Source: Liolophura sinensis
Taxonomy: Eukaryota > Mollusca > Polyplacophora > Chitonida > Chitonidae
NCBI RefSeq assembly: GCF_032854445.1
Contig: NC_088301.1
Span: forward strand, 6,432,044 to 6,496,043
Direction: 5' to 3'
DNA length: 64,000 nucleotides
Every line of letters begins with the position of its first letter. Within the stretch, counting starts at the first letter, position 1. This document shows, in pieces, positions 38,201-45,392 of this stretch. Below the pieces are notes generated by a model, which saw only the letters and a program-made list of their open reading frames with translations, was not told the origin of the DNA and did no database searches. The position numbers and the translations under genes are program-made.

Positions 38201-38443
38201 GATAATGAGGATACAGATTCTGTGATTACCATGGTGAAGGGCAAGTCCCACGAGCCGTCATTGGCCAGCTCCTACACCACGGCTGTGCCCCGATTGGGTG
38301 CTGATAGGACCAAACTTGGGGGAAGCCGAATGTCATTAGAGTCAGAAGAGGACTTGACAGACAGGGTGGAAATGTCTAAACTGGTGGGCGTTAAGGCACC
38401 GCTTGCTGATGAGGAGCCAGATGAAATCATAACACCTTTCTGA
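5141..38443 (+). CDS. Receptor-type tyrosine phosphatase-like protein, cytoplasmic part, both PTP domains lacking the catalytic Cys (17 exons, 5' partial)
   Basis: Joining 17 GT-AG exons keeps one frame and gives about 894 residues. Numbering starts at the first full codon of the first exon. Residues 1-67 are juxtamembrane with a lysine run. D1 spans about 55-300 with YDHSRV, DYINASF, EYIAAQG and FWQMIWEQ. D2 spans about 345-625 with DTDYINA and FIVTQWP. Residues from about 627 on are a low-complexity acidic tail. The D1 P-loop reads HGRYGGGRTA (Gly235 for Cys) and the WPD loop reads WGD. The D2 P-loop reads MSKDGVSRCG (Ser561 for Cys) and the WPD loop reads WPS. Both keep the P-loop Arg (241, 567). 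The family normally dephosphorylates phosphotyrosine at the plasma membrane; without Cys this one should be a binding or scaffold pseudophosphatase (inference). D2 looks most like R5 (PTPRG/PTPRZ) or Ptp99A types, but I am not sure of the subfamily. Ectodomain and transmembrane exons were not found. Confidence 0.93.
5254..7568. other. Intron of the PTP-like gene
   Basis: No exon was seen. It contains one near full-length minus-strand SINE at 6345-6591; the rest is unremarkable AT-rich sequence. Confidence 0.6.
6345..6591 (-). repeat. tRNA-derived SINE, near full length
   Basis: It runs on + from gtttgattggtgttttacgc to ctcgcggccacggaaggccc, so both the tail and the tRNA-like head are present. 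Confidence 0.85.
7569..7659 (+). CDS. PTP-like receptor, exon b (start of D1)
   Basis: The acceptor is cattgtag and the donor is T|gtgagtat. It encodes the lead-in to D1, with PENVSHNNHPDIVT where active enzymes have PEN..KNRY.xIlp. The KNRY phosphotyrosine-recognition motif is therefore not preserved. Confidence 0.88.
7765..7900 (-). repeat. tRNA-derived SINE, truncated, inverted relative to the next copy
   Basis: The tail (ttatttatttatttgactgg) reads first on + and the body stops near cacaggttgcg. A plus-strand copy lies 58 bp away. Confidence 0.85.
7959..8204 (+). repeat. tRNA-derived SINE, full length, with target-site duplication
   Basis: The head ggcctccgtggctcagttgg has an A-box-like sequence and gagttcaagtcc a B-box-like one. 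The body ends gcaaaacaccaatcagataa then (ATAA)n. Flanks ATTTGGTTT at 7949-7957 and 8205-8213 form a 9-bp target-site duplication. It is perhaps related to molluscan V-SINEs (RUDI type); I cannot confirm the family. Confidence 0.9.
9347..9635 (+). repeat. 41-bp minisatellite, about 7 copies
   Basis: The unit is close to actggatagaaccaatgatt then gacaacctacatgtacatgt, with starts at 9347, 9388, 9429 and so on. Each unit carries the palindrome acatgtacatgt or a variant. Confidence 0.92.
11733..13325. repeat. Inverted repeat, arms of about 330 bp (11733-12058 and 12998-13325)
   Basis: The left arm reads taatatctttcttatatcct... and the reverse complement of the right arm reads taatatctttcttatatccc.... 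They stay alignable through ...gtcataatttgtaagatacg and ...acggtggtttacatttcaga. About 940 bp lie between the arms, including a direct repeat (about 12575-12680 and 12760-12860) around cctgctagagccaacttcaa. Confidence 0.85.
13360..13520 (+). repeat. Second SINE-like family, copy 1
   Basis: It contains cacttgtcttccaccaatat ggtgtgcacac, gtttgtcagtaactta and cactcaggtttcc. The same order of words recurs near 21455-21640 and 28205-28390. Confidence 0.6.
14099..14850 (+). repeat. 49-bp minisatellite, about 15 copies
   Basis: The unit is close to gtgtagaggccctcactgac then gtgatctttgtgactgatga and ctacacgca. tagaggcc starts at 14102, 14151 and onward at 49-bp steps. The last two or three units are more divergent. 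Confidence 0.95.
15820..16023 (-). repeat. tRNA-derived SINE, partial
   Basis: On + it runs from ttatttatttatttgattgg to gctggacttaaactcacagc. The head is missing. Confidence 0.85.
16401..16585 (+). repeat. tRNA-derived SINE, 5'-truncated
   Basis: It runs from acatgagcttaagtccagct to a tail near aacaaacaaataaatt. Confidence 0.8.
18367..18740 (+). repeat. tRNA-derived SINE interrupted by a MITE-like insertion
   Basis: The left part ends ataatgatgtccgccatcac ata at 18465. The right part resumes with ataagtgaaatattcctgag at 18685 and ends in the usual tail. The 219-bp insert is described separately. Confidence 0.85.
18466..18684 (+). mobile_element. MITE-like element, 219 bp, nested in a SINE
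   Basis: The insert begins ccctaattcttcacc...ttttcaacc and ends ggttgaaaaggttgaagatt taca, giving terminal inverted repeats around TCTTCA(A)CCTTTTCAACC. ATA flanks it on both sides as a 3-bp target duplication and restores the SINE when the insert is removed. No transposase is encoded. Confidence 0.75.
19516..19592 (+). CDS. PTP-like receptor, exon c (D1)
   Basis: The acceptor is ttttccag and the donor is GAG|gtcagtg; the exon is 77 bp. It encodes YDHSRVSLQ...DYINASFIE, a classical D1 motif. It follows an 11.9-kb intron. Confidence 0.93.
20039..20418 (+). repeat. Two diverged direct copies of a roughly 180-bp segment
   Basis: Both copies contain attgttgacacagatatc, then tttatgaaa, then ctacctaatggcatgtcatt or its near match. 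They start near 20039 and 20248. Confidence 0.85.
20492..20755 (+). repeat. tRNA-derived SINE, diverged full length
   Basis: A diverged head (ggccgagtaggtagcatatg), B-box-like cagttcaagtctagctta and tail aacaccaatcaaataatt are all present. Confidence 0.8.
21276..21315 (+). CDS. PTP-like receptor, exon d (D1, 40 bp)
   Basis: The acceptor is attccacag and the donor is CAAG|gtaatgg. This short exon encodes GCGGIPNEYIAAQ, equivalent to the ...YIATQGP strand of PTP domains. Phase agrees with both neighbours. Confidence 0.88.
21455..21640 (+). repeat. Second SINE-like family, copy 2
   Basis: acttgtcttccactaatata gtgtgcattcatg, then ctggtttcctcc and a tail aacaacaatcaaatcaatt are arranged as in the copies near 13360 and 28205. 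Confidence 0.6.
22111..22217 (+). CDS. PTP-like receptor, exon e (D1)
   Basis: The acceptor is ctttctgcag and the donor is GTG|gtaagac. It encodes GPNHKHKESVIVFWQMIWEQ and continues IVMTC, the conserved FWxMvWEQ..IVM block of PTP domains. Confidence 0.93.
22218..23386. other. Intron of the PTP-like gene
   Basis: No exon was seen. A GC-richer patch at 22980-23060 is unassigned, and a truncated SINE lies at 23262-23343. Confidence 0.55.
23262..23343 (+). repeat. tRNA-derived SINE, 3' fragment
   Basis: cctcccaccataatgctggc ... ggcgtaaaacaccagtaag is the last part of the SINE, close to the acceptor of exon f. Confidence 0.8.
23387..23518 (+). CDS. PTP-like receptor, exon f (D1)
   Basis: The acceptor is tgctacag and the donor is AAG|gtgagatt. 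It encodes QQCAKYWED..., matching the KCxxYWP region. A 24-bp minisatellite starts about 40 bp past the donor. Confidence 0.92.
23555..24175 (+). repeat. 24-bp minisatellite filling most of an intron, two variant blocks
   Basis: The first block (to about 23895) has units close to gatgggatgtgggcttgttt gtaa; the second (24000-24175) has gacagtatgtgaacctgttt gtaa. Both have a period of 24, so frames stay open on both strands. The intron is 854 bp (23519-24372). Confidence 0.93.
24373..24521 (+). CDS. PTP-like receptor, exon g (D1 WPD loop and start of P-loop)
   Basis: The acceptor is gtgtcaacag and the donor is GGCAG|gtaaac. It carries VRQFELSGWGDQDEP (WPD to WGD) and ends GPMLVHG plus two bases of the next codon. 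Codon 24517-24519 is GGC (Gly) where catalytic PTPs have TGC or TGT (Cys). Confidence 0.94.
25061..25190 (+). repeat. Short minisatellite, about 6 copies of 22-23 bp
   Basis: The unit is close to gatgttcagttcatactcta gt, repeated from 25061. Confidence 0.88.
25256..25500 (+). repeat. tRNA-derived SINE, near full length
   Basis: It runs from ggctatttcagtggcatagt through gcgagttcaagtccagctca to cagataaataaatag. The tRNA-like head is degraded. Confidence 0.85.
25720..25855 (+). CDS. PTP-like receptor, exon h (rest of D1 P-loop)
   Basis: The acceptor is gtttttaag and the donor is CTG|gtgagtt; the exon is 136 bp. It completes the split Arg codon, then encodes YGGGRTAVFIAVDYCL and ends KNMVRTL. 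The Q-loop Gln of the usual VQT is Arg. Confidence 0.93.
26165..26395 (+). repeat. Decayed SINE-like sequence
   Basis: A tRNA-like head with cttgttcaaattcagctctg and a tail gcataccaatcaaattaaaa suggest an old SINE. The body differs from the main family. Confidence 0.45.
26614..26763 (+). CDS. PTP-like receptor, exon i (end of D1 and linker)
   Basis: The acceptor is atcattgcag and the donor is AAG|gtgagca. It encodes AQYRTIYETV (the QY of the Q-loop is kept) and then the D1-D2 linker. Confidence 0.93.
26998..27097 (+). CDS. PTP-like receptor, exon j (linker and start of D2)
   Basis: The acceptor is tattgtcag and the donor is CCAC|gtgagta. It encodes NLEKIIKRIE... and then NRNKSRDIMLQP, the D2 counterpart of the KNR.xxIlP segment. 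Confidence 0.9.
27098..28460. other. Intron of the PTP-like gene
   Basis: No exon was seen. The only recognised element is the SINE-like copy at 28205-28390. Confidence 0.55.
28205..28390 (+). repeat. Second SINE-like family, copy 3
   Basis: acttctcttccaccaataag gtgtac, gtgggaaagtttgtcaata and agccgtcgtataactg are followed by an (AATA)n tail. The 3' part resembles the main SINE. Confidence 0.65.
28461..28537 (+). CDS. PTP-like receptor, exon k (D2)
   Basis: The acceptor is ccctgacag and the donor is GAT|gtaagtg. It encodes ERSRPCLQ...DTDYINAVYVD. At 77 bp and the same phase it matches D1 exon c. Confidence 0.93.
28907..29038 (+). CDS. PTP-like receptor, exon l (D2)
   Basis: The acceptor is ttttctcag and the donor is CGG|gtaagtt. 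It encodes GYQTVNSFIVTQWPYKNTVK and DVWRLLYDQ, the D2 form of the ...FIvTQ.P...FW.m.w block. Confidence 0.94.
29879..29945 (+). repeat. Decayed intronic copy of part of PTP-like exon m
   Basis: cacccttttggccccaaatg gtgggtgcaa..gggcagaggtttggcacatc resembles 29990-30048 of exon m (catccttttggcccaaaaaa gttggtgggtcaag..gagcagaggtttggcccaat). The reading frame is not kept. Confidence 0.75.
29982..30110 (+). CDS. PTP-like receptor, exon m (D2)
   Basis: The acceptor is tatttttacag and the donor is AAG|gtaaaaa. It encodes SYPSFWPKK...RFGPIGVRYI. A decayed copy of its first half lies upstream at about 29879-29945. Confidence 0.92.
30111..32343. other. Intron of the PTP-like gene
   Basis: 30111-31185 shows no recognised feature. 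31190-32105 is a 25-bp minisatellite. No exon was seen. Confidence 0.55.
31190..32105 (+). repeat. 25-bp G-rich minisatellite, about 35 copies
   Basis: The unit is close to gaggaggtcagttgggtggg ccagt. A period of 25 is seen clearly at 31741, 31766 and so on, with many variant and short units. The plus strand is strongly G-rich. Confidence 0.95.
32344..32394 (+). CDS. PTP-like receptor, exon n (D2, 51 bp)
   Basis: The acceptor is attgctttacag and the donor is ACG|gtatgtt. This small phase-0 exon encodes CWSVTDIMIQDAMRVMT. It follows a 25-bp minisatellite ending near 32105. Confidence 0.8.
33104..34080 (+). repeat. Roughly 55-bp minisatellite interrupted by a SINE
   Basis: The unit is close to gtgtagtgtactgctgtgta cattaatgtgattcactgag tatgtacaagctgat. 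It is diverged on the left and regular at about 33770-34050. A SINE sits inside at 33212-33480. Confidence 0.9.
33212..33480 (-). repeat. tRNA-derived SINE, full length, with target-site duplication
   Basis: It runs on + from catttatttatttatttgat to ctgagcaatggaggccctcc. Flanks aacatagaaact (33200-33211) and aacatacaaact (33481-33492) form a 12-bp target duplication with one mismatch. Confidence 0.9.
34923..35125 (+). CDS. PTP-like receptor, exon o (D2 WPD loop and start of P-loop)
   Basis: The acceptor is tttccatacag and the donor is TCCAA|gtgagtt. It encodes RYVKMFQIRSDSWPSKEKVP, where Asp of WPD is Ser, and ends PICVMS plus two bases. Codon 35121-35123 is TCC (Ser) at the nucleophile position. 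Confidence 0.93.
35747..35882 (+). CDS. PTP-like receptor, exon p (rest of D2 P-loop)
   Basis: The acceptor is aattttcag and the donor is CCA|gtaagct. It completes Lys562 and then encodes DGVSRCGLYCALSVNC. At 136 bp and the same phase it matches D1 exon h. Confidence 0.93.
36181..36445 (+). repeat. tRNA-derived SINE with a duplicated head
   Basis: gattgggcctctgcagccga gtgt appears twice in a row at 36181 and 36205, then the body continues to a degraded tail. Confidence 0.8.
37010..37156 (+). repeat. tRNA-derived SINE, 5'-truncated
   Basis: gagttcaagtccagctcatg ... caagtgaaatatcaatcaaa taaataaac; the penultimate segment is deleted. Confidence 0.83.
37360..37425 (+). mobile_element. MITE-like element, 3' fragment
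   Basis: ttccactgaaaaaaatggtt then gaggttgaaaggttgaagat ttaca matches the right end of the copy at 18466-18684. The left part was not found. Confidence 0.65.
37580..38443 (+). CDS. PTP-like receptor, terminal exon q (end of D2 and C-terminal tail)
   Basis: The acceptor is tcatgtttcag and the frame runs 287 codons to TGA at 38441-38443. It begins EYSYCYMFLSRFVELL, the last helix of D2. The tail of about 265 residues is rich in Ser, Thr, Pro and acidic residues, with a run near SDDEEEEEF, and has no recognised domain. The last residues, ITPF, fit a class I PDZ ligand (S/T-x-hydrophobic); that role is inference. Confidence 0.94.
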   Translation, partial: EYSYCYMFLSRFVELLQEHPPQIIVSGASQVYMNSAFEAPEIAQAEENEGTGLLSRRSSAASFRTAVEDANELAKIYSSSSHDKYFMVSAETASVVIEDERAEPMAPPPTIVPSDDEEEEEFVPPETSSVLTQTAALPHATYGKATDRQGASSSALTTRPHQYTATPYPHGSSLPSLLLPTGTQGLLGSRGGDVNGSGSNLGIAQGTDNEDTDSVITMVKGKSHEPSLASSYTTAVPRLGADRTKLGGSRMSLESEEDLTDRVEMSKLVGVKAPLADEEPDEIITPF

Positions 38444-41400
38444 AAATACATTCTAAACCGGGTTTTTAAAGCTATGCAAATGATAGCGTACACCCAGGCC
38501 TTTCCGTGGTAATGGGTAGCAGCACTCTTCTTGGCCCGTTAGTCAGCTGGGTTTTGTGACATTTGTTGTTGGAAGCTTGTGGAGCTTTAACTGAGCTTTT
38601 CGATTTTCTTCTCATTCAATCCTATGGATGTTTATGGATTTGATATATTACCAGGAAAGTTTGGGACTAATTCAAAATGCACATAAATGCAGTATTTATA
38701 CCTATATCCCAGTTATGTCATAATAAGAGTTTGAATGTCACATCAAATGTTAACAATTTTGCATGTATTGCATCCCAGAATTCTAAGTTTCTGCACGATC
38801 GCAAAGCCATTACCAGCACCTATTTTGATTCAGGAAAAAGCACTTAGCCACATTTACAAGATGTGATTTGTCATTTCGACCTGTCAAATCAAAATAGAAC
38901 AAGTCTTATTTCAAAAACCACATTCAGATGATGCCATCTGTCGAATACATACAATCACGTGGAATTGTGCGTGTCCTATTTGCATTTGACGAGTTGATTT
39001 TGACAGATTTCCTCGACACTGGCTCCATACGAATGAGGCTTTACAATGATGCATGTGACAAGATCTAATTCTGCTTGCTTTAAAAGTACGTAAAAGTAAT
39101 ATGCACTTAAACGTGATTAAACTTTGGATTAATATTTTTATTTATATTTTATTGAGTTTATATACCTTTCATGAACAAATGATTAGATTTAGTCTGGACC
39201 ATTTAGGAATGTTCTCAGTACCTGTAAGTCATAAGGTGGTAAGGTATGTGAAGAGATCAACATCAGATTGTCATAACCACTGCTAACTCACCCTCCAAAC
39301 AATCACAGGCTTTTACTGAACGCATCGCTTTGTAGTCCACATGTAAGTGTCACAAATTTGTTCTACTCAATTTTCTGACTTTATCACAATTTTGTGATTT
39401 TCTTGTTAATTAATCCCATCGATACTTTATTCAAATGTGATTCTCAAATTCCCTGTCTTTGTGTGATTAATATAACAGTCTCTATTTATGGTGGTTTTTA
39501 CACCAAAGTCGTATCATAATTTGGTACCAAGGACATTTCTGCCAGTGAAAAAACTTTTCCTGTATGATCAATTCCATCCCTGGGTGTTCTGCTACTTCTA
39601 GGCAGAAAAAACATATTAATTGACCTTCAAAACCTCACTTTTAATTTGATTTAAGGACTAAAAAGGTTCAAAAAGATACTGTTGAATTGGAGTCGTACAA
39701 GGATTACTTTGGATTAATCTTGGATTTATTCTACAGTTATAACTGAAATTAATTCAAATAAGTGGAGGATAAGTAAAGTGCATTTATTCTCTAAATTAAG
39801 AAAGCACAAGACCAAGTGCTTTTAACTGTCTCATCAAGAAAAGACATTTTCAAAATGATGTGGAACAATTTATGAAAGTCACAATTTAAGGTTTGATAAA
39901 TTTCCATGCCATATTTTTCAGCTGAAAGAGAAATCATCTTGTCAGTCCAAATAAAACCAGGTGACAGAAAACACAGGCAGTGGTAGGATCAGGGTTTGTT
40001 GTTCTCAGAGAAGTATTTTTTTTGTCTAAAGAGAACAAATTTTGTCTCGGCATTTGGATTGGACAATCTTTTTGCTGTATTTTTATGCTTGTAAATATAT
40101 GCATTCGTATGTTGTGTACATGTGTATATATTTTTATCCTTTGACTTCATATTATGCACAATCTATGTCTCACCAATTTTCATTACTACTTTTGAGGTTT
40201 TTTATAGTGACATTTGCAAGTTTGAAACCAGAAGAGTTGAATCTCTTGTTTTGTATTCACAGAATGTGAAATTTATGCTTTGAGAGAAATATTCATCACG
40301 CATACATCCGCGAGATTTGTTATAAAATACTGAAAGAACTAACTACTTTTTTTAACATGAACTTACGGTGAAAAGGGAAGATACTTCGTTTCTCAAGTCT
40401 TGTTGAAAAGATTTATTGAGAAAGCTGCAAGTTGTGATTTTTCTCTACTGTTTCTTGAAAAAGAACAGTTTTTTGTATATACCATTCACTGGGATAGAAG
40501 GTCCCACTTGTGAAGATATGATTTATGAACAAAACAAGATGACTGATGATTTGCAGTGACTGAGAAGCCAACTTAAAATGACATGCATGTTCCGCCCGAC
40601 TTGCTGATCATCATAGTGAGATTGGAGTGCAACGAACAAGTAATATCTGAAGATGTGAATGAAAACTGGGGCACAATCATTTGTGGACAAGAAATAGTGC
40701 TATGATTTACACTGTATTTTGGGGGTAATACTTTTAGCTTGTGTGTCAAGTCAGATTTTTGATCATTGTAGCACCAACCAATCACAGTGATTAGCACATG
40801 GTTTATTGTGACCAGGTGCAACTCAGTTTGACTTGTTCTAATTTGTATGTATATATACTATCTCATCTTTTTTCACTTCTAGAGATATCGTCGCAACCAT
40901 AAAGGAAGGGAATTGATTATGTGTATATAAGTTGATAAAGTATCTTTGTTATGGAACTGTAAAGGGTAATAATAAGAGGTTATTTCATGTTTTTTTTTGT
41001 TTTGTTCTACTATGGTGCTGATCAATGTTATGCTCAAAAGGCAGAAGGTAAAAACTTTCCCTATATCATCATTCTCTCAAGCACATGTCTACAGCCAACA
41101 ACATTTTCACAGCATGATTCAAGCTGGGTAACAACTTGCCTCTGGACAGTTTACTTTTTCCATCCCAGCTATAGAAATTTTTTGTTTTCAGTTCCTGTAT
41201 GAGATTGCCAGTTACCTCCCTTGAATGCAATGACTTTGGCAAAGAGGGAGCCACTAGTGCTTCAAAGTCCACGGATTTTTGCCACCTAAACAAGTCGGTT
41301 GAAAGCTGTGTAAAAACATTCTCTGCCATTATGTTGTAGAACTACAGTCTTTGCTTTACGAGCATAACTCTCTGAACAGTGAAGTATTACAGAGGACAAC

Positions 41401-43282
41401 AAAAGAATACACTGCTTGGACTGACATCTTTTGGGTGGATTACATTTCCAACTATAGTATTTCTGAATTTTAATGTGACTAGTGGAAACGGTAGCAAGGT
41501 TTTATTTTTATTGTGTACAAATGCGATTTCATGATTCTCAAATTCTTCATATCACAAATAATTCATATATATTTGACACTTCAATTGACCTAGGAGTTCG
41601 GAAGTATGCATATACAATAGTGTAGCTTCAAGTCTGCCTTCTCTTATGCATGCGTATGCATATTGTATTCTTTTCTGGTTGTCTAAAAATAATACACAGA
41701 CACTATTTCATGACATTGTTGGATCATTCATGGATAGAGGGAGTGGACTGGTTTTCTTGTTATTTATACACGTTATAAAATGTTGCATTAAATTACTAAC
41801 TTAAACTAACAATGTATTTTCATCAATTTTGAAAGTTAACCAATTGTGTACAATTTTTGTCCCAACTATGGCCTTGGGAAAATGTGTACAATTTAGCCCA
41901 AAGGAAGGTCTTGGGAATATATCTATAAATTTATCTTTGCCTAAATTTTGGTCTGGTGGCAAGTGTGTAGGCACATGTATCATTCCCTCACAATGGAAGC
42001 ATGTGAGGTTATGTACAGATTTATCTCTGCCTCGGCTTTGGTATAGGTTCAGAAATTTACCTCTGCCTCAACATTAAAATGTCTGCAAAGATTTGTCTCT
42101 GCCTCGCCATTGGGATGTCTGCAAAGATTTACCTTTGCCTAGGCACTGGAATGTCTGTAAAGATTGATCTCTGACTAGGCAATGGGATGTTTAAAAAGAT
42201 TTGTCTTGGCATTGGGATGTCTGCATCGATATATCTCTGCGTCGTCATTGGGATGTCTGCAAAGATATATCTCTGCATCAGCAATGGGATGTCTGCAAAG
42301 ATTTACTTTGCCTCGGCATTAGAATGTCTGCAAAGATTTATCTCAGCTCCAGCACTGGAATGTGTGCACAGATTCATCCTAAAGGTAGCTTTGAGTCATC
42401 TAGGTTTCTTGGGTTATGTGTACAGATTTTGTCCCAGTAATAGCCTTGGGATATGTGTACAGTGGTCTTGTGTTTGGGAACAAACCCATAACAAGTTTGT
42501 ACCAGTAACACTGGCAAACTGTGGCCATCTCTTTACATTGTCTTTCAATACGATACTTCCAACTTGGGACAGTTGTTGTTGTTGCCTTGCTTCCATAATT
42601 GGTCACATTCCTCTTCTCTTTGGCTCAATATTTCACACATCACAACAACGTTGTCTGTTGTTTTGTTATATTGTATTTCATGTTCTTTGGAAAGTGATCT
42701 GTCCCTTTATGTACCACTGTCTGTAACTACAGAAACACTCCCCGCTGGTATTGTAGAACTGGCTGGGAGTATCACTCCAACATGATGATTGGCTGTAGAA
42801 TCTAATTATACAAAAAAATACCAGCCACATGTACGTTACTCCTGTTGGGGTTCCACTCTTACAGTCTACCATCAAAAAATAATGACAATTTTTGGACAAA
42901 CGCACCGTCAAACCTAGTCAGACAAATTCCCTATGAATTTTATAAATTAGAATGAAAATATCAAAAATCTAAGACTGAATGCTAAATCATTTTTGGTGAT
43001 TAGACTTTAGATTAGAGCTGAGCCTCCACTCCCTAGAGAAGTTCGAGCCTATTTAACCATGGGGTGTGTTCACTATGAAGGTGCAGACAGTGTTACAGAC
43101 TGGGATGTTGTGTATCATCTCTGATCTCAATTTGTGGTCAAAAATGTGTTGTATTTTTATAAAGTGAACTTTTACATTAGGTTGAAATATTTTTGTATAA
43201 AATAAAAAAAAATTGATAAATCAGGTTTTGTTGAACACAGTTGTTTTTGGGAGATATCCTCCTGTTGAAAAATCACAATAAA
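38444..43282 (+). other. Probable long 3' UTR of the PTP-like receptor gene
   Basis: No coding exon is recognised. The stretch is AT-rich and free of the SINE seen elsewhere. Candidate poly(A) signals AATAAA lie at 43201-43206 and 43277-43282, and a SINE tail starts at 43569. A long UTR ending near 43.2-43.3 kb is plausible. Earlier polyadenylation, for example after an AATAAA near 39952, cannot be excluded. It contains a minisatellite at 42060-42370. Confidence 0.45.
42060..42370 (+). repeat. Roughly 33-bp minisatellite in the probable 3' UTR
   Basis: The unit is close to atgtctgcaaagatttatct ctgcctcggcattgg, about 9 variant copies. Related single words occur upstream from 41840. The open frame at 42187-42726 runs through it and is not credible coding. 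Confidence 0.88.
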
Positions 43283-43568
43283 TATAAACTACTATAGCAG
43301 AAACATGTGTTGTTTTTCTTTGACCAAACCCCAGCCATGTGGTTGAAATCATTCATTCTAAAACCAGACCAGGGAATAAGTGATTCACAGATGAAGCTGC
43401 AAAATGCATCCAGGGGTGAGGGTGTGGCTTCATATACAGTATTTCACTTCACCTAAGGTTTAGGATATTTCAGGACACACATTATGCTTGATTCTGGTTT
43501 ATTCACCTTATAGTGCCACTATAGTGCCACATAAGACATTTAAGAAGTTTCTTATCACTAAAGTATTT

Positions 43569-43666
43569 CCCCCGGGCTCTTCCTGAGTTCCTCCCACCAT
43601 AAAGCCCGTCGTATAAGAGAATTATTCTTGAGTAAGCCATAAAACACAAATCAAATAAATAAATAC
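43569..43666 (+). repeat. tRNA-derived SINE, 3' fragment
   Basis: ccccgggctcttcctgagtt cctcccaccata ... aacacaaatcaaataaataa is the last third of the SINE. It lies between the two convergent genes. Confidence 0.83.
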
Positions 43667-44253
43667 TATTAAAGCTAGAGTTTTGGCATCAATATCTCAT
43701 TTTAAAGGCCTTAATGTTCTAAAAGTGCATTTCTATGTGCCAAACTTTATTTGAATGTTGTTTTAAAAAAACTATACTTCGTTTTAAAAAGCACCAAGGA
43801 TTTTTCTCTTCTACTATGACAGTCAATTTTATGAGCGGAGCAAATGGGAGTATCCAGGGTAAGTTACTGAGGAACTTCCTATGTGTTACATACAGATACA
43901 AAGAAAGTTTTCAAAGAAAGTCGGCATCATCAACTTTGGCACCACAGTCCCATGAAAGTGGGACAACCATAATATTCCCTCTCCATGGATTGTATATTGT
44001 CTCTAGAAAGGCCCCTACAAATAACGAGCGAGCGAATCACTAGCTACATCTGGTCGTTCAAAATTGTTAAAACTTAATACCAGATTTAACTTGAAGCCAA
44101 GTCTTAGCCCAAACATAATTTCGCAACAGTATATTAAATACGAACTACATCTGCAGCTCTTGTACTCTGATTTTGGACAACTCCATTAGATAACCTTCGC
44201 TAAGGTCTGAAGTAAAGTCTTTTTCACCAAAGCACATTTAAGTTTTGAATTTG

Positions 44254-45224
44254 TTTATTCACAACATACTGATTCGTGACTGGGTGGCGATGACAATGCT
44301 ACATAATTCTATGTACAACAATGATAGAGGACATGTGTATTAAGTTTATGACAGGGTACATACACGTACCTACACGAATAAATACCAAATTGCAAAAATC
44401 CCACGAACAAGAATAAATGCAAAGTATGTAAAGAAACTGTCATATGACAAAAAATGATTCTACTTTGCAATATACTTTACAGAAGGATGCAGTTTAAAAG
44501 AAAAGTAAACATAAGAATGAAGTATGCATCAAAGAAACAATTTCAAATGGTATAAGAAAACTTTTTTTTTCTTTTTTTTTTGGTTATTTTTCTAACCAAG
44601 TTGAAAGCATTTAAAATAATGGATTTTACAGTGATCAGGGTACCAGAACAGGGTCCAGTGACATCACAGGACATGTTTTTGTTTTATACAGTTTCTGACA
44701 TGAACAATCGGAGTCATGAATCCATGGTCCTGAATGTAGGCCATACAGGTATTTAAAATGTAAAAATATCAGAATCGGACTGTGTATTTAATATGGCAAA
44801 CATTTCCTGTGACATCAGTGGACTTTGTTATGGTCCCAACAGGCCATCATAGACCTAAATATTTTAAATGCTTTCAAAAAAAATATAAAAAGGTGAAAAA
44901 GATATGCCTCAACACAACTCTCTGTCTTTCTGATAGAAAGTTAACAAAGTGTTTCTTGACAACACTCTTTTGTCTTTCTGATAGAAAGTCAACTAAGTGT
45001 TTCTTGGCATAACTCTCTCTTGTCTTTCTGATAGAAAGTTAACTAAGTGTTTCTTGACACAACTCTCTCTTGTCTTTCTTGTGCTTCGGTTTGAGTTAAC
45101 TTTTCCTTAAAGCTGAAAACTTCATGGAATTTTTTCCTAAAGTTAAATTGAATACAATAGCCATGATTAGGTTAATTGTGGCACTTTCTGATTCTCTGTT
45201 GCTGTTTCCCTCTCTCCCTATCTC
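44254..45224 (-). other. HMGXB4: Probable HMGXB4 3' UTR
   Basis: On the minus strand a candidate AATAAA lies at 44259-44254, about 970 nt past the stop. The UTR would include a roughly 50-bp tandem repeat at 44917-45080 with three perfect small hairpins. Its end is not established. Confidence 0.4.
44917..45080 (-). repeat. Roughly 50-bp tandem repeat with perfect small hairpins
   Basis: CTTTCTGATAGAAAG occurs at 44926-44940, 44974-44988 and 45024-45038. Each is a 6-bp perfect stem with a 3-nt loop, embedded in repeats of aactaagtgtttcttgacac aactctctcttgt. Confidence 0.9.
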
Positions 45225-45392
45225 TCACAAGCCTGGCATGATATAGGCCACATTGTCCAATGTTTTGGCATGAACCTGACTAGAGCATCCATTCAGTTCG
45301 GGTAGCTGCTGGGTAAGGCACATCAAAGGTCCACAGGCACACAACATTGAATCCAGTAACACTGACAAACTGCCCTGTACTGCTATCAGACC
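45225..45392 (-). CDS. HMGXB4: HMGXB4 terminal exon 8
   Basis: The acceptor is atgtgtttcag and TGA is at 45227-45225. Its 55 residues include [17 protein letters not shown] and QLPELNGC and end IMPGL, as in vertebrate HMGXB4. The 3' UTR follows toward lower coordinates. Confidence 0.96.
   Translation of the reverse strand, partial: GLIAVQGSLSVLLDSMLCACGPLMCLTQQLPELNGCSSQVHAKTLDNVAYIMPGL

Noticed and set aside
42187-42726. A 179-codon plus-strand open frame
   Set aside because: Its first half is minisatellite, it lies past the receptor stop codon in a probable 3' UTR, and no domain is recognisable.
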